Origin: Halomonas halophila
GTDB lineage: Bacteria; Pseudomonadota; Gammaproteobacteria; Pseudomonadales; Halomonadaceae
NCBI GenBank assembly: GCA_002433675.1
Contig: DJIP01000189.1
Location: 1-24,819, forward strand
Direction of reading: 5' to 3'
Length of the DNA stretch: 24,819 bases
Shown here: positions 1 through 8,378 of the stretch, in pieces
Layout of the letters: each line of letters opens with the position of its first letter
How positions within the stretch are numbered: the first letter of the stretch is position 1
The notes under the pieces: generated by a model
What the model saw: the letters and a program-made list of their open reading frames with translations, nothing else
Told to the model about the DNA's origin: nothing
Databases searched by the model: none
Made by a program: the position numbers and the translations under genes

Positions 1-56
1 TTGAGGGAAGTGCCTTGAGGGAAGCGCCTTGAGGAAAGCGCTTTCAGGTGGGGCGC
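1..56. repeat. 14-bp tandem repeat array, cut by window start
   Basis: Four head-to-tail 14-bp units occupy 1-14, 15-28, 29-42 and 43-56. The first two differ at one base (TTGAGGGAAGTGCC and TTGAGGGAAGCGCC), the third has two changes and the fourth is more diverged. A second repeated block, GGGGCG(C/T)GGCAGCAAG, follows at 50-65 and 78-93, offset by 28 bases, which is twice the unit length. The array may extend beyond the window. No reading frame worth calling crosses it. Confidence 0.75.
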
Positions 57-186
57 GGCAGCAAGCACCTTGCACGAGGGGCGTGGCAGCAAGGTCCCGC
101 GCCCATACCAGTGCCGGGCGTGCTGTGGAGCGAATCTTCATGTCGCCAAGTTATGAGCATGAAAATTATTATTCATTGCAAGCATA

Positions 187-214
187 TTGAGTTTGCTGCT
201 CCGAGCGGGATAAT
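187..214 (+). promoter_or_regulatory. Candidate sigma70 promoter for the secreted rhodanese gene
   Basis: TTGAGT at 187-192 (4 of 6 to the -35 consensus) and GATAAT at 209-214 (5 of 6 to the -10) are separated by 16 bases. This predicts a start near 221, about 26 bases before the ATG at 247. The surrounding 150-215 stretch is noticeably AT-rich compared with its neighbours. This is seen by eye only. Confidence 0.45.
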
Positions 215-246
215 GGGCGTTAAAACCCACCTATGAGGTCAAGATC

Positions 247-1212
247 ATGCTGAGGTCCCTGATGTTTGCCGGTGCCTTGCTGGTGGCAGGCTCCGCCCAG
301 GCACTTGAAGTCGAACCGCTGGTCAGCCCTGACTGGCTGAGCGAGCACCTGGACGACGACAATCTGGTGGTGCTGGACATTCGCTCCAGTATCGACAATG
401 GCGGCGATCGCTCCAGCTTCGAAGACGCCCATATTCCGGGCAGCCTGTACTCGAGCTATACCGAAGACGGCTGGCGCGAGAGTCGTGATGGTGTCACCGG
501 GGTGATGCCGCCGGTATCGAGGCTTCAGCGGCTGATCGGCGGGCTCGGTATCGACAACGACGATACCGTCGTGCTGGTGCCGGCGGGCACCGGCGCCACC
601 GACTTCGGTAGCGCGGCGCGGGTCTACTGGACCTTCAAGGTACTGAGCCATGACCAGGTGGCGATCCTCGACGGCGGCTTTGCCGGCTGGAAGGAACAGG
701 GGCTGGAGGTCGTCAGTGGCGCCGTCGAATATCCCGACCCGGTGCGCTTCGAGGGCGAACTGGACGAGTCGCTGCTGGCCACCACCGAAGAGGTCGAGGC
801 GGCGCGGGAGTCCCAGGGACAACTGGTCGACGCTCGCCCCGAAGACTACTTCAAGGGAGACAATCAGTCTCCGGCGGCGGCGGCCCCCGGTACCATCCCG
901 GGCGCCTTGAACCTGCCTCATCAGAGTCTGCTGGCCGATGACGGTGGTGCCTGGCGTCTGGACACCGCTCAGGTGACCGCGCGGATACAGGCGGCCGAGC
1001 TGGATGCCAGCGCCAAGACAGTAGCCTTCTGCAATACCGGCCACTGGGCCGCCACCGACTGGTTCGTGCTCAGCGAAATCGCCGGCTTCGACAATGTTGC
1101 CCTGTATGACGGCTCCATGGCCGAGTGGACCCAGGATGAGTCACGCCCGCTGGCGGTAGCCAAGCAGGGCCTGGGCAAGGTGCTCGACGCCCTGGGCTTT
1201 GGGGAAGACTGA
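247..1212 (+). CDS. Secreted two-domain rhodanese (thiosulfate/3-mercaptopyruvate-type sulfurtransferase)
   Basis: This 321-aa protein should move sulfane sulfur from a donor such as thiosulfate to a thiophilic acceptor outside the cytoplasm. Residues 1-20 form a signal peptide ending in a likely AQA cleavage site, so it is probably periplasmic. Two rhodanese folds follow, roughly 25-155 and 170-305. The second carries the active-site loop CNTGHWA with catalytic Cys262. The corresponding N-terminal loop has no cysteine, as is usual in tandem rhodaneses. DGGFAGW (domain 1) and YDGSMAEW (domain 2) are typical family motifs. The ATG at 247 is preceded by a GAGG about 9 bases upstream. The next gene is a thiosulfate-type transporter, so the two probably act on the same sulfur substrate. 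The donor (thiosulfate or mercaptopyruvate) cannot be decided from sequence. Confidence 0.9.
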   Translation: MLRSLMFAGALLVAGSAQALEVEPLVSPDWLSEHLDDDNLVVLDIRSSIDNGGDRSSFEDAHIPGSLYSSYTEDGWRESRDGVTGVMPPVSRLQRLIGGLGIDNDDTVVLVPAGTGATDFGSAARVYWTFKVLSHDQVAILDGGFAGWKEQGLEVVSGAVEYPDPVRFEGELDESLLATTEEVEAARESQGQLVDARPEDYFKGDNQSPAAAAPGTIPGALNLPHQSLLADDGGAWRLDTAQVTARIQAAELDASAKTVAFCNTGHWAATDWFVLSEIAGFDNVALYDGSMAEWTQDESRPLAVAKQGLGKVLDALGFGED

Positions 1213-1246
1213 TCGCCCTCGCCGCAGTCAGCGCCTTGTTGATGTG

Positions 1247-1389
1247 TAGCTATTGTGTAGCTGTTGCGTTGCTATGGCGTTGCTATTGCGCTGTTGTCGC
1301 GCTGGTATCGCGCTGGTATCGCGCTGTTGTCGCGCCGGTGTAGCGTCAGCGTTGCGACGTAGCAGCGTCGCTTCTGCGTTATCGCTGCA
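1247..1389. repeat. Degenerate 11-bp tandem repeat array
   Basis: The gap between the rhodanese and transporter genes is filled by about 13 consecutive 11-bp units in register, most ending in GCG. Two adjacent units at 1302-1312 and 1313-1323 are identical (CTGGTATCGCG). CTGTTGTCGCG at 1291-1301 recurs at 1324-1334, and TTGCTATGGCG and TTGCTATTGCG at 1269-1290 differ at one base. Units decay towards 1389. Because 11 is not a multiple of three, the array is not a coding repeat. Confidence 0.8.
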
Positions 1390-1471
1390 CCTGTTGCTGG
1401 ATGGCAGGGTTTGATGCTATTGCCACGCCGCTGACGTCGGGTCGCCGGCGTGGCCCTCTCACCACGAGTAG

Positions 1472-2689
1472 ATGACTACCATGACACAGACTTCCGCTGC
1501 GGCCCCGGTCCAGGGCCGCCTACCCGTCGATCGTTTCGTCGTCAGCGTTGCCCTGGCCGGGATGCTGATCCTGGGCGGCCTGGTGTGGCTCGAAACCGCT
1601 CCTTTCCTGGTGGCGCTGTTCGGCGTCGGTATCGCGCTGGGAATGGCGCTCTATCATGGTGCCTTTGGCTTTACCGCCGGCTGGCGCAACCTGGTCACCA
1701 AGCGTCGCGGCGCCGGGATGCGTGCCCAGTTGATCCTGTTTGCGCTGACGTCTGCGCTGATGATTCCGCTGCTCGGCAGCGGTGAGCCCGGCATGGTGGG
1801 GGCGGTGGCGCCCATCGGCACCTCGCTGGTGGTGGGCTCCTTCGTGTTCGGCCTGGGCATGCAGCTTGGAGGAGGTTGCGGTTCAGGCACGCTGTTTACC
1901 GTGGGCGCGGGCAATCTGCGCATGCTGGTGACGCTTGCGTTCTTCATCATCGGGGCGGTGGTCGGTTCGATCCACCTGCCGTGGTGGCTCGACCTGCCGA
2001 GCCTGGATCCCATCAGCCTGATCGACAGTGTCGGTGTCACCGGCGCCATCGCGGTGCAGTGGGCGGGACTGGCGCTGGTGATGCTGTGGGTCAATCGCGT
2101 GGAACGCCGCGCCCATGGTTCGCTGGAACGCTCCGAGCTACGCCTGGCGCCTGCCGAAGGCGGGGTGCTGCGTACCCTGGTGCAGGGGCGTTGGCCCTTC
2201 GTCTGGGCGATCCTGGTGCTGGCGATCGGCAATACCCTGACCCTGGCCATCGGTGGGGCGCCCTGGGGCATTACCTTCGCCTTCAACCTTTGGGGCGCCA
2301 AGGCGTTGCAGGCCATCGGCGTGGACATGAGTCAGTTCGAGTTCTGGACCTGGGACTACCCGGCCATGGCGCTTGCCGATTCGGTGCTGGTGAACATCAC
2401 CTCGGTGATGAACTTCGGTCTGCTGCTGGGTGCCATGCTGGCGGCGGGTCTGGCCAATCGCTTCAATGAAGCCAGCCGCAAGCCCATCGAGGGGCGCCAG
2501 TTCCTGGCGGCGATCATCGGCGGCCTGCTGCTGGGCTACGGTGCCCGGCTGGGCTTTGGCTGCAATATCGGTGCGCTGTTTTCGGGACTGGCCTCGGGCA
2601 GCCTGCACGCCTGGGTGTGGTTCGCCTGCGCCTTCGTCGGCTCGCTGGTCGGCATTCGCCTGCGCCCCTGGTTCCGGCTGCCCAACTGA
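1472..2689 (+). CDS. YeeE/YedE family (TsuA-like) thiosulfate-type membrane transporter
   Basis: This 405-aa, strongly hydrophobic protein has about ten membrane segments arranged as two similar halves, the pattern of the YeeE/YedE sulfur transporter family. Each half has a Gly/Cys-rich signature: GGGCGSGTLF with Cys136, and GFGCNIGALFSG with Cys364. A further cysteine, Cys386, lies in the last membrane segment. In characterised members (TsuA/YeeE) conserved pore cysteines are thought to relay thiosulfate through S-H-S contacts. The length fits the full-length single-chain form. The start at 1472 has only a weak ribosome-binding site; an in-frame ATG at 1481 is an alternative. The upstream secreted rhodanese suggests that thiosulfate or sulfane sulfur is processed outside and then imported. 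The exact substrate is inferred. Confidence 0.88.
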   Translation: MTTMTQTSAAAPVQGRLPVDRFVVSVALAGMLILGGLVWLETAPFLVALFGVGIALGMALYHGAFGFTAGWRNLVTKRRGAGMRAQLILFALTSALMIPLLGSGEPGMVGAVAPIGTSLVVGSFVFGLGMQLGGGCGSGTLFTVGAGNLRMLVTLAFFIIGAVVGSIHLPWWLDLPSLDPISLIDSVGVTGAIAVQWAGLALVMLWVNRVERRAHGSLERSELRLAPAEGGVLRTLVQGRWPFVWAILVLAIGNTLTLAIGGAPWGITFAFNLWGAKALQAIGVDMSQFEFWTWDYPAMALADSVLVNITSVMNFGLLLGAMLAAGLANRFNEASRKPIEGRQFLAAIIGGLLLGYGARLGFGCNIGALFSGLASGSLHAWVWFACAFVGSLVGIRLRPWFRLPN

Positions 2690-2727
2690 TCAACCGACCC
2701 ACTGACCCATTGTTCGAGGGGATTCCC

Positions 2728-2922
2728 ATGAAAGCCGCCTATCATCGAAGCCGAGTCATCGGTCTGTTGCTGGCGATTCTGGTATTGATCATGGCCGACC
2801 ATCTGGCCAGTCCCACCTTTGCCTTCAATATGGGCGATGGCCACGCTCGCACCTCGCTGAACCAGCGAGACGCCAGCGCCTGTGCGCCCTGTGGGGCGCC
2901 TTGCCCGTCCACTCGCCAATAG
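2728..2922 (+). CDS. Small Cys-rich membrane or secreted peptide (64 aa), unknown
   Basis: I do not recognise this protein. It starts 38 bases after the transporter stop, and the ATG at 2728 has a strong ribosome-binding site (GAGGGGA, about 5-6 bases upstream). Residues 8-33 form one hydrophobic helix or signal peptide (RVIGLLLAILVLIMADHLAS), with a possible cleavage site near TFA. The short polar tail ends in CAPCGAPC, three cysteines in eight residues, a pattern that could bind metal or form thiol/persulfide chemistry. Its position behind two sulfur-handling genes makes a role with them plausible but unproven. It could also be a fortuitous ORF. Confidence 0.55.
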   Translation: MKAAYHRSRVIGLLLAILVLIMADHLASPTFAFNMGDGHARTSLNQRDASACAPCGAPCPSTRQ

Positions 2923-3000
2923 GGCTTGCATGAAAAGTGCCTGCGCTCGGTGAGGTTGCACCGTCCAGGCACCGTTCGTCTGACAGTATTGGCCAACAAA

Positions 3001-3030
3001 GAGGCGCCCCTGCCATGGCAGGGGCGCCTC
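3001..3030. terminator. Perfect 30-bp palindrome, probable bidirectional terminator
   Basis: The 30 bases are an exact inverted repeat with no mismatch (each half starts GAGGCGCCCCTGCC, centre at 3015/3016). It lies between convergent genes: the 64-aa peptide on + (ends 2922) and the 97-aa protein on - (ends 3060). On the minus strand the stem is followed by TTTGTT; on the plus strand by TTGTGG. The U-tracts are short, so termination may be stronger in the minus direction. Confidence 0.75.
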
Positions 3031-3059
3031 TTGTGGTGGTCAGTCAGCCGGGGAGGCGA

Positions 3060-3353
3060 TCATTCTCGAGGGTCCTGTTCCCGGCGGGGAATCTTCGGCC
3101 CCAGCGGTCCGAGCCACAGCCAGACCTGGAGCACCACCAGGATCGGTAGCAGCCAGGTCGGCGCGCCCACCGTCCACACCAGTACCTGGTGGATCATGAA
3201 GGCGGTCAGGCCGCCGAGCAGGCCAAGCACCGGGAACATCAGTGGCCGCTCGGAGCCCGGGCGGCCACTTAGCCGGAACAACGAGCCGGTGAAGGCGCCG
3301 AAGCTCAGGGCCATGGCCAGCGGAATCCAGAGTTGCTGTAGCACTTCCTGCAT
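3060..3353 (-). CDS. Small integral membrane protein (97 aa), unknown
   Basis: I do not recognise the family. Three hydrophobic segments are visible at about residues 8-26, 38-64 and 67-86. The second and third are rich in Leu, Val and Trp, and the C-terminus is short and charged (PRREQDPRE). The ATG at 3353 has a weak GAGCGG-like ribosome-binding site. It lies 187 bases downstream of nth on the same strand, and a perfect palindrome follows its stop, so it may be the last gene of the minus-strand run or have its own promoter. It is accepted as real because its composition is a coherent membrane protein and codon use matches its neighbours. Confidence 0.6.
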   Translation of the reverse strand: MQEVLQQLWIPLAMALSFGAFTGSLFRLSGRPGSERPLMFPVLGLLGGLTAFMIHQVLVWTVGAPTWLLPILVVLQVWLWLGPLGPKIPRREQDPRE

Positions 3354-3540
3354 CGTTAACCGCTCATGTTGAGACTTGGGTCCTCAGGCTAACGCGTCTG
3401 GCCGCCGGCTGCGCTTGAACTTTGGCGTAATTCGCCCGGCTTCCGGCACGCTACCCTGGGCGGCTGGCGCTATCGTCGGTGGGACCTGCGGCCAGGACGG
3501 GCGAAAACGGTCGCCGGGTGCGGTTGCGGCCCCCGTAAGC

Positions 3541-4176
3541 CTAGAGTTCGGTCTTGTCCTTGAACTCGCACAGATCCTCGATGACGCAGCTGCCGCAGCG
3601 AGGCTTGCGTGCCACGCAGGTGTAGCGGCCATGGAGGATCAGCCAGTGATGGGCGTCCTGGCGAAACTCCCGGGGCACGTGGCGCACCAGCCGTTCCTCG
3701 ACCTCCACCACGTTCTTGCCCTTGGCGATGCCGGTGCGGTTGGAGACTCGAAAGATGTGGGTGTCCACGGCGATGGTGGGCTGGCCGAAGGCGGTGTTGA
3801 GGATCACGTTGGCGGTCTTGCGTCCGACCCCGGGCAGGGCCTCCAGCGCCGGACGGGTGGCCGGTACCTCGCCGCCATGACGCTCGATCAGCAGATGACA
3901 GGTCTTCATCAGGTTCTCGGCCTTGGTGTTGTAAAGGCCGATGGTCTTGATGTGTTCCTTCAGCGCGTCGATCCCGATATCGATGATCGCCTGGGGCGTA
4001 TTGGCCACCGGGAACAGCCTTGCGGTGGCCTTGTTGACGCCGACGTCGGTGGCCTGCGCCGACAGCAGCACCGCGGCCAACAGTTCAAACGGCGTGCTCC
4101 AGTTGAGCTCGGTGGTCGGCTCGGGAATATGGGCCCGCAGGCGGGTAAAGATTTCGTGGCGTTTGGCAGCGTTCAT
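3541..4176 (-). CDS. nth: Endonuclease III, DNA glycosylase/AP lyase
   Basis: This base-excision repair enzyme removes oxidised pyrimidines and then cleaves the abasic site. From the ATG at 4176 the protein is 211 aa, the same length as the E. coli enzyme. The helix-hairpin-helix LPGVGRKTAN carries catalytic Lys120, and VDTH carries catalytic Asp138. The C-terminal [4Fe-4S] cluster ligands are Cys187, Cys194, Cys197 and Cys203 in C-x6-C-x2-C-x5-C spacing. An in-frame ATG seven codons upstream (4197) exists, but the start at 4176 matches the family N-terminus (MNAAKRHEI) and has an AAAGAGA ribosome-binding site. It follows rsxE, the conserved gene order rsxABCDGE-nth. Confidence 0.96.
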   Translation of the reverse strand: MNAAKRHEIFTRLRAHIPEPTTELNWSTPFELLAAVLLSAQATDVGVNKATARLFPVANTPQAIIDIGIDALKEHIKTIGLYNTKAENLMKTCHLLIERHGGEVPATRPALEALPGVGRKTANVILNTAFGQPTIAVDTHIFRVSNRTGIAKGKNVVEVEERLVRHVPREFRQDAHHWLILHGRYTCVARKPRCGSCVIEDLCEFKDKTEL

Positions 4177-4238
4177 GTTCGTCTCTTTGGTTGGCAAGCC
4201 AGAGGCTGAGTCGACAGTGGGCCAGCTCAGGCTGATCT

Positions 4239-4946
4239 TCAGCGCACGACCCCGGTGACGCGTACACGCCGTTCATCCCCGGGTGTCTTGGTCGGGGCCG
4301 GTCGGCGGCGTTTCACGGCGTCGTCGATGGCGTTCTTGGCGGCGATCAGTAGCCCCGTGACCAGAAAGGCGCCCGGGGGCAGCACCAGAAACAACATGCC
4401 ACCGTCACCCGGCAGGTAAAGCGTCCAGTCGCTGGCTGGGTCCCCCAGCAGCAGTTCCATGCCGGCGAACAGGGTTCCTTGCCCCAGCAGTTCGCGAATG
4501 GCGCCGATCAACACCAGCACCAGCGCGAAGCCGAGGCCGTTCATCAGGGCGTCGAACAGGGCTGGCGCCAAGGGTTGGCGTGAGGCAAAGGCCTCGACCC
4601 GAGCCAGGATGGCGCAGTTGGTGACGATCAACGGCAGGAAGATACCGAGCACCTGATAGAGCTCGTAGGCCAGCGCTGCCATGGCCAGTTCGACGCAGGT
4701 CACGAAGGCGGCGATGATCAACACGAAGGCCGGCAGGCGGACCTCCGGGCGGACCTGGTGGCGCAGGACCGAGGCCGAGGCGCTGGCCCCGAGCATCACG
4801 CCCAGGGTGGCGAGGCCGAGTCCCAGGCCATTGACCACGCTGCCGGTGACGGCCAGCAGCGGGCACAGGCCGAGCAGCTGGACCAGGGCGGGATTGTTGC
4901 TCCACAGCCCCTTGATGGCGATGTCGCGAGCGTCGCTGTGGGTCAT
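4239..4946 (-). CDS. rsxE: Rsx/Rnf electron transport complex subunit E
   Basis: This 235-aa, six-helix integral membrane subunit belongs to the Rnf/Rsx complex, the NqrD/RnfE family and paralogous to subunit A. The signatures [21 protein letters not shown] near the N-terminus and [20 protein letters not shown] in the middle are typical; the Cys residues of LGLCP and TNCA are the conserved pair thought to hold a membrane iron centre together with subunit A. The C-terminal tail after about residue 205 is short, Arg/Lys-rich and cytoplasmic-looking. The start overlaps the end of rsxG by 4 bases, which suggests translational coupling. Confidence 0.95.
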   Translation of the reverse strand: MTHSDARDIAIKGLWSNNPALVQLLGLCPLLAVTGSVVNGLGLGLATLGVMLGASASASVLRHQVRPEVRLPAFVLIIAAFVTCVELAMAALAYELYQVLGIFLPLIVTNCAILARVEAFASRQPLAPALFDALMNGLGFALVLVLIGAIRELLGQGTLFAGMELLLGDPASDWTLYLPGDGGMLFLVLPPGAFLVTGLLIAAKNAIDDAVKRRRPAPTKTPGDERRVRVTGVVR

Positions 4947-5539
4947 GGGCTGTGCTCCTCGGTTGCGTGGTCCGACGTCTCACTCTGTGCATCGGTCATG
5001 GTTACCAGCAGCGCCTTGTTCACCGCCTGGATGACGGCGCGAGAGGTGATGGTGGCGCCGGTCAGGGCGTCGATGGCGCCCTGCGGGGCCAGGTCCAACT
5101 GGTGGCGCGCGAGGCCTTCGAACTGATCGATCCAGGGGCTCTTGCGATACTCGATGGCGTCGCCGAGGCCCGGTGTTTCGCGGTGATCGACGACGCGCAC
5201 GGCCGTGACACGCCGCTGCGGCGTCAGCGCCACCAGCAGCTCGATGGGGCCTGCGTAGCCGACCGCAGACGAGTGTTGCAGGGTGGCGAGAAGCGCGCCG
5301 CTTTCATCCAGCGCCTGCCAGCGTTTGCCGACGGCCTGCGACGCCACCAGCTTGGCGGTGCCCTGAGGCGCCAGGCTCTCCAGCAGGGCTTGCTGGTGAG
5401 CCTGGCGATTGGCTTCGATACGCCGCTCGCTGAGTGCCTGGGTCAGCGTGACAGTCCCCAGCGTCACCAGGGCGAACAGAGCAAGCTTGATGGCCAGTGG
5501 CCATGGGGCCGAGGCGTTGTCATCGGGGCGATTCATCAC
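4943..5539 (-). CDS. rsxG: Rsx/Rnf electron transport complex subunit G (covalent FMN protein)
   Basis: This 198-aa protein is anchored by one N-terminal helix (about residues 14-35), with an FMN-binding domain facing the periplasm. The flavinylation motif D-A-L-T-G-A-T is at 157-163; Thr163 would carry FMN through a phosphoester bond made by ApbE, as in NqrC/RnfG. TPGLGD at 122-127 is another family hallmark. It passes electrons between subunits D and E/A in the current Rnf model. It overlaps rsxE by 4 bases and lies 68 bases after rsxD. The extreme C-terminus is acidic and variable. Confidence 0.95.
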   Translation of the reverse strand: MMNRPDDNASAPWPLAIKLALFALVTLGTVTLTQALSERRIEANRQAHQQALLESLAPQGTAKLVASQAVGKRWQALDESGALLATLQHSSAVGYAGPIELLVALTPQRRVTAVRVVDHRETPGLGDAIEYRKSPWIDQFEGLARHQLDLAPQGAIDALTGATITSRAVIQAVNKALLVTMTDAQSETSDHATEEHSP

Positions 5540-5607
5540 GGCTCTCTATCACAACACTCCAGAAAGGGCGCTCGACAAGGTCTCCCGGCAAGGGCGCCAC
5601 CAGACGG

Positions 5608-6642
5608 TCAGTCATCATCGCTCGACACCATGGCGGCGGGCTGTCTGGGCGGCCTGTCTGGTACCAGTTGGTCGAGCAGGGGGGCGGCAAGGTTCATCAG
5701 CAGCACGGCGAAGGCAACGGCGTCAGGGTAGCCGCCGTAGGCGCGGATGATCATCGTCAGGGCGCCGATGCCTGCACCGTAGACCAGACGCGCGCGACGA
5801 CCGCTGGCGGCGCTGACCGGATCGGTGACGATGAAGAAGGCCCCGAATATGGCAGCACCCCCCAGCAGGTGGAAGCCGACGCCGCCGCTCGCCGACAGCA
5901 GTTCGAACAGCCAGGCGAGCAAGGCCATGGAGACGAGCATGGACAGCGGCAGGCGCCAGTCGATCAGCCGACGATGGAGCAGGTAAAGACCTCCGCCCAG
6001 CCAGGCCAACGCCACGCTCTGCCAGGCCTCCATGGCACCGGGCGCCAATAGCAGGGCGGCATCGGCGTCTGCATTTCGATGACGAAAGGCGTCCAGCGGT
6101 GTGGCGCCGCTCAGCGCGTCGAGTGCCGCTGGCGGGTGCTGGCCCAGCCAACGTGCCAGCCAGGTCGAGGGCTCTACGGCGTCGGGGCCAAACAGCCCCG
6201 AGGGAGCGGGCCACAGGCTCATCTGGGTGGGAAAGGACACCAGCAGCAGGGCGTAACCCACCATGGCGGGGTTGAATAGATTCTGGCCGAGCACGCCGTA
6301 GAGGTGCTTGGCCACCGCCACGGCTGCCAGCGAGCCGATGAGGATCAGCCACAGGCTGGTGCCCGCAGGCAGCGCCGCACCCAGCAGCACCCCGGTCAAC
6401 AGGGCGCTGCCATCGGCAATGGTTGGCGAGACGGGGCGACGGCGCGCCGCCAGCATCATCGCCTCGATCAGCAGGCAGCAGGCCGCTGCGGTGATGACGT
6501 TGGTGACGACACCCAGGCCGAAGAACCAGCTCTGGGCGAGGAGCCCGGGCAGGCAGGCCAGCGTCACCCGGCGCATCAAGGTAGCGCTGTCGTGGCCTCT
6601 GTCGGTGCCGTCTGCGTTGGTGTGGCGGTGAAGATGGCTCAT
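5608..6642 (-). CDS. rsxD: Rsx/Rnf electron transport complex subunit D (covalent FMN, membrane)
   Basis: This 344-aa integral membrane subunit is of the NqrB/RnfD family. Many hydrophobic helices flank the flavinylation motif DALSGAT at 175-181, so Thr181 would bear FMN. NLFNPAMVGYALLLVSFP at about 121-138 and IVTDPVSAAS later in the protein are recognisable family blocks. Subunit D is the likely ion-translocating core of the complex with its riboflavin/FMN cofactors. Its ATG overlaps the rsxC stop by 4 bases. The first 25 residues are polar and His/Asp-rich; a start at the internal Met23 is possible but less likely given the overlap arrangement. Confidence 0.94.
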   Translation of the reverse strand: MSHLHRHTNADGTDRGHDSATLMRRVTLACLPGLLAQSWFFGLGVVTNVITAAACCLLIEAMMLAARRRPVSPTIADGSALLTGVLLGAALPAGTSLWLILIGSLAAVAVAKHLYGVLGQNLFNPAMVGYALLLVSFPTQMSLWPAPSGLFGPDAVEPSTWLARWLGQHPPAALDALSGATPLDAFRHRNADADAALLLAPGAMEAWQSVALAWLGGGLYLLHRRLIDWRLPLSMLVSMALLAWLFELLSASGGVGFHLLGGAAIFGAFFIVTDPVSAASGRRARLVYGAGIGALTMIIRAYGGYPDAVAFAVLLMNLAAPLLDQLVPDRPPRQPAAMVSSDDD

Positions 6643-8378
6643 GACCGGGTCTCCTCCTGACGGGCGGTCTTGAGCCGGGCATCGGCGGCGGCGAGGTGCT
6701 CTCTGGCGATACTGAGCTGGGTCTCGAGGTCGGCGAGGACGTCCGCCGATTCCTGCTGCTGGGCGGCGCGCTCCAGCGCCTTTTCGGCCTTGCGAGCGGC
6801 GGCCTTGGCGGCCGCCTGGGCGATGCGCAGGCCACGCACGTCCGGGGCGGCGGCTGACGTCTCCTTGCTGCCGCTGGTGGCGTCACGCTGCTGCCCACGC
6901 CTGGCAGCGGCCTGGCGACGGGCCTGGCGACGCGCTTCGCGCTCGGCGGCCTCGCGCTGCTCGCGGGCCTGGCGTGCCTCGAAGCGGTGGCGGGCCTGGT
7001 CGGCTCGGGCGCTCTCGGCGCGAGCGGTACGCAGGCGCTGCTTGGCTTCGCCGAAGCCGCTGGCCAGCGGCAGGTGGCTGGGGCAGACATAGTCGCAGGC
7101 GCCGCACTCGATACAGTCAAACAGGCCGTTGGCCTCGGCTTTCTGGTCTTCGCCTGCCTGGGCGTGCCACCACAGCTGCTGGGGGGCAAGGCCCGCCGGG
7201 CAGGCCGGCTGGCAGTCGCCGCAGCGGATGCAGGGGCGAGCGCGCGGCGGCGGAGGGAGTTCGGTCTCGGTGGCGGCGATCAGGCCGTTGGTGGTCTGGG
7301 TGATGGGTTGGCTGAGCGAACTGATCGCCTGCCCCATCATTGGCCCGCCTTCGATCACGCGCGATAGTCTGGCGCGATCGAGGCCGGCGTCGATCAGCAG
7401 GTGTTCGATGGTGGTGCCAAGGCGTGCGCTGACATTGCCAGGGCGATCCAGTGCCCGGCCCGCCAGTGTCAGGGTGCGCTCGATCATCGGCTTGCCGAGC
7501 GCCACCGCGTCGTGGATGGCGGCCAGGGTCCCGGGGTTGTGGCACAGCACGCCCGCGTCCACCGGCAGCTGGCCGGTGGATAGACGGCGGCCAAGCAGGC
7601 GCTCGATCAGCTGGCGCTCGCCGCCGCTGGGGTAGCGGGTGGGGATCACCTCGAGTCGCGCCGGGCAGGGCAGCTCGCCTAGCCGGTCCCGCACGGCGCT
7701 GGCCGCCTCGGGCTTGTCGTCTTCGATGCCGATGACGATAGCGGCGGCGCCGGTGGCACGGGCCACCATCGCAGCGCCGGACAGCACCCGGTCGGCGTAT
7801 CGGCGCAGTGTCTGGTCATCGACGCTCAGGTAGGGTTCGCATTCGGCGGCGTTGACCACCAGGGTATCGATACTCGCCTGGCGGGCCGCGCGGATCTTGA
7901 GATGGGCCGGAAAACCACCGCCGCCCATGCCGGCGATGCCGGCGTCGGCAATCCGCTGGATGATCTCGTCGGGGAGCGCAGCTTGCCAGTCGAGTGCCGG
8001 CAGCCACTGGTGCTGTGAAGCACCGTCTGCGTCGATCACCACGGCGGGTCGGTGTTGTCCGTCGGGGGCCGACTCGTCGTGCATGCACAGCGCGCTGACA
8101 TGGCCCGAGATGCTGGCGTGCACCGGCAGCGCCAGATGGCCGACGGCACGCGCCACTGGCTCGCCGGCACGCACGTACTGGCCCGGCCTGACGATGGGCT
8201 GCACCTCTCGCCAGGGCTGGTCGCGGCCATCTTCGAGCAACAACGTCACCCTGGCGGGCAGCGGCGGCGTGTGTATACCCAGGTCGCGCGTCTGTGACTT
8301 GCGGGTAGGAGGCATGACGCCGCCGGTGGGCCGGGCGCGCGCCGCCAGTGACCGCCAGAGTCGCTCAAGTACTGCCAT
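6639..8378 (-). CDS. rsxC: Rsx/Rnf electron transport complex subunit C (NADH/FMN/Fe-S, cytoplasmic)
   Basis: This is the peripheral subunit that exchanges electrons with NAD(H). The chosen ATG at 8378 gives 579 aa; it has a GGAGAC ribosome-binding site and overlaps the rsxB end by 14 bases. A longer in-frame start at 8492 would add 38 residues with no family likeness. Visible parts in order are an RnfC N-terminal barrel-sandwich with [10 protein letters not shown], the nucleotide/FMN region with [12 protein letters not shown], and two [4Fe-4S] motifs, [12 protein letters not shown] and [13 protein letters not shown] roughly 130-residue Ala/Arg/Glu-rich coiled-coil tail follows. Such low-complexity tails are common in gammaproteobacterial RsxC and vary in length. 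Confidence 0.94.
   Translation of the reverse strand: MAVLERLWRSLAARARPTGGVMPPTRKSQTRDLGIHTPPLPARVTLLLEDGRDQPWREVQPIVRPGQYVRAGEPVARAVGHLALPVHASISGHVSALCMHDESAPDGQHRPAVVIDADGASQHQWLPALDWQAALPDEIIQRIADAGIAGMGGGGFPAHLKIRAARQASIDTLVVNAAECEPYLSVDDQTLRRYADRVLSGAAMVARATGAAAIVIGIEDDKPEAASAVRDRLGELPCPARLEVIPTRYPSGGERQLIERLLGRRLSTGQLPVDAGVLCHNPGTLAAIHDAVALGKPMIERTLTLAGRALDRPGNVSARLGTTIEHLLIDAGLDRARLSRVIEGGPMMGQAISSLSQPITQTTNGLIAATETELPPPPRARPCIRCGDCQPACPAGLAPQQLWWHAQAGEDQKAEANGLFDCIECGACDYVCPSHLPLASGFGEAKQRLRTARAESARADQARHRFEARQAREQREAAEREARRQARRQAAARRGQQRDATSGSKETSAAAPDVRGLRIAQAAAKAAARKAEKALERAAQQQESADVLADLETQLSIAREHLAAADARLKTARQEETRS

Noticed and set aside
220..1044. 274-aa open frame antisense to the rhodanese gene
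   Set aside because: It has no recognisable motif, and it lies opposite a gene with a signal peptide and an intact catalytic loop.
3470..3540. Possible terminator after nth
   Set aside because: Only a 5-bp stem (GGCGA/TCGCC on the minus strand) without a following T-tract was seen.
5723..7189. Long open frame on the minus strand across rsxD/rsxC (488 aa)
   Set aside because: Extremely Pro/Arg/Ala-rich composition, a frame shadow of two certain rsx genes in GC-rich DNA.
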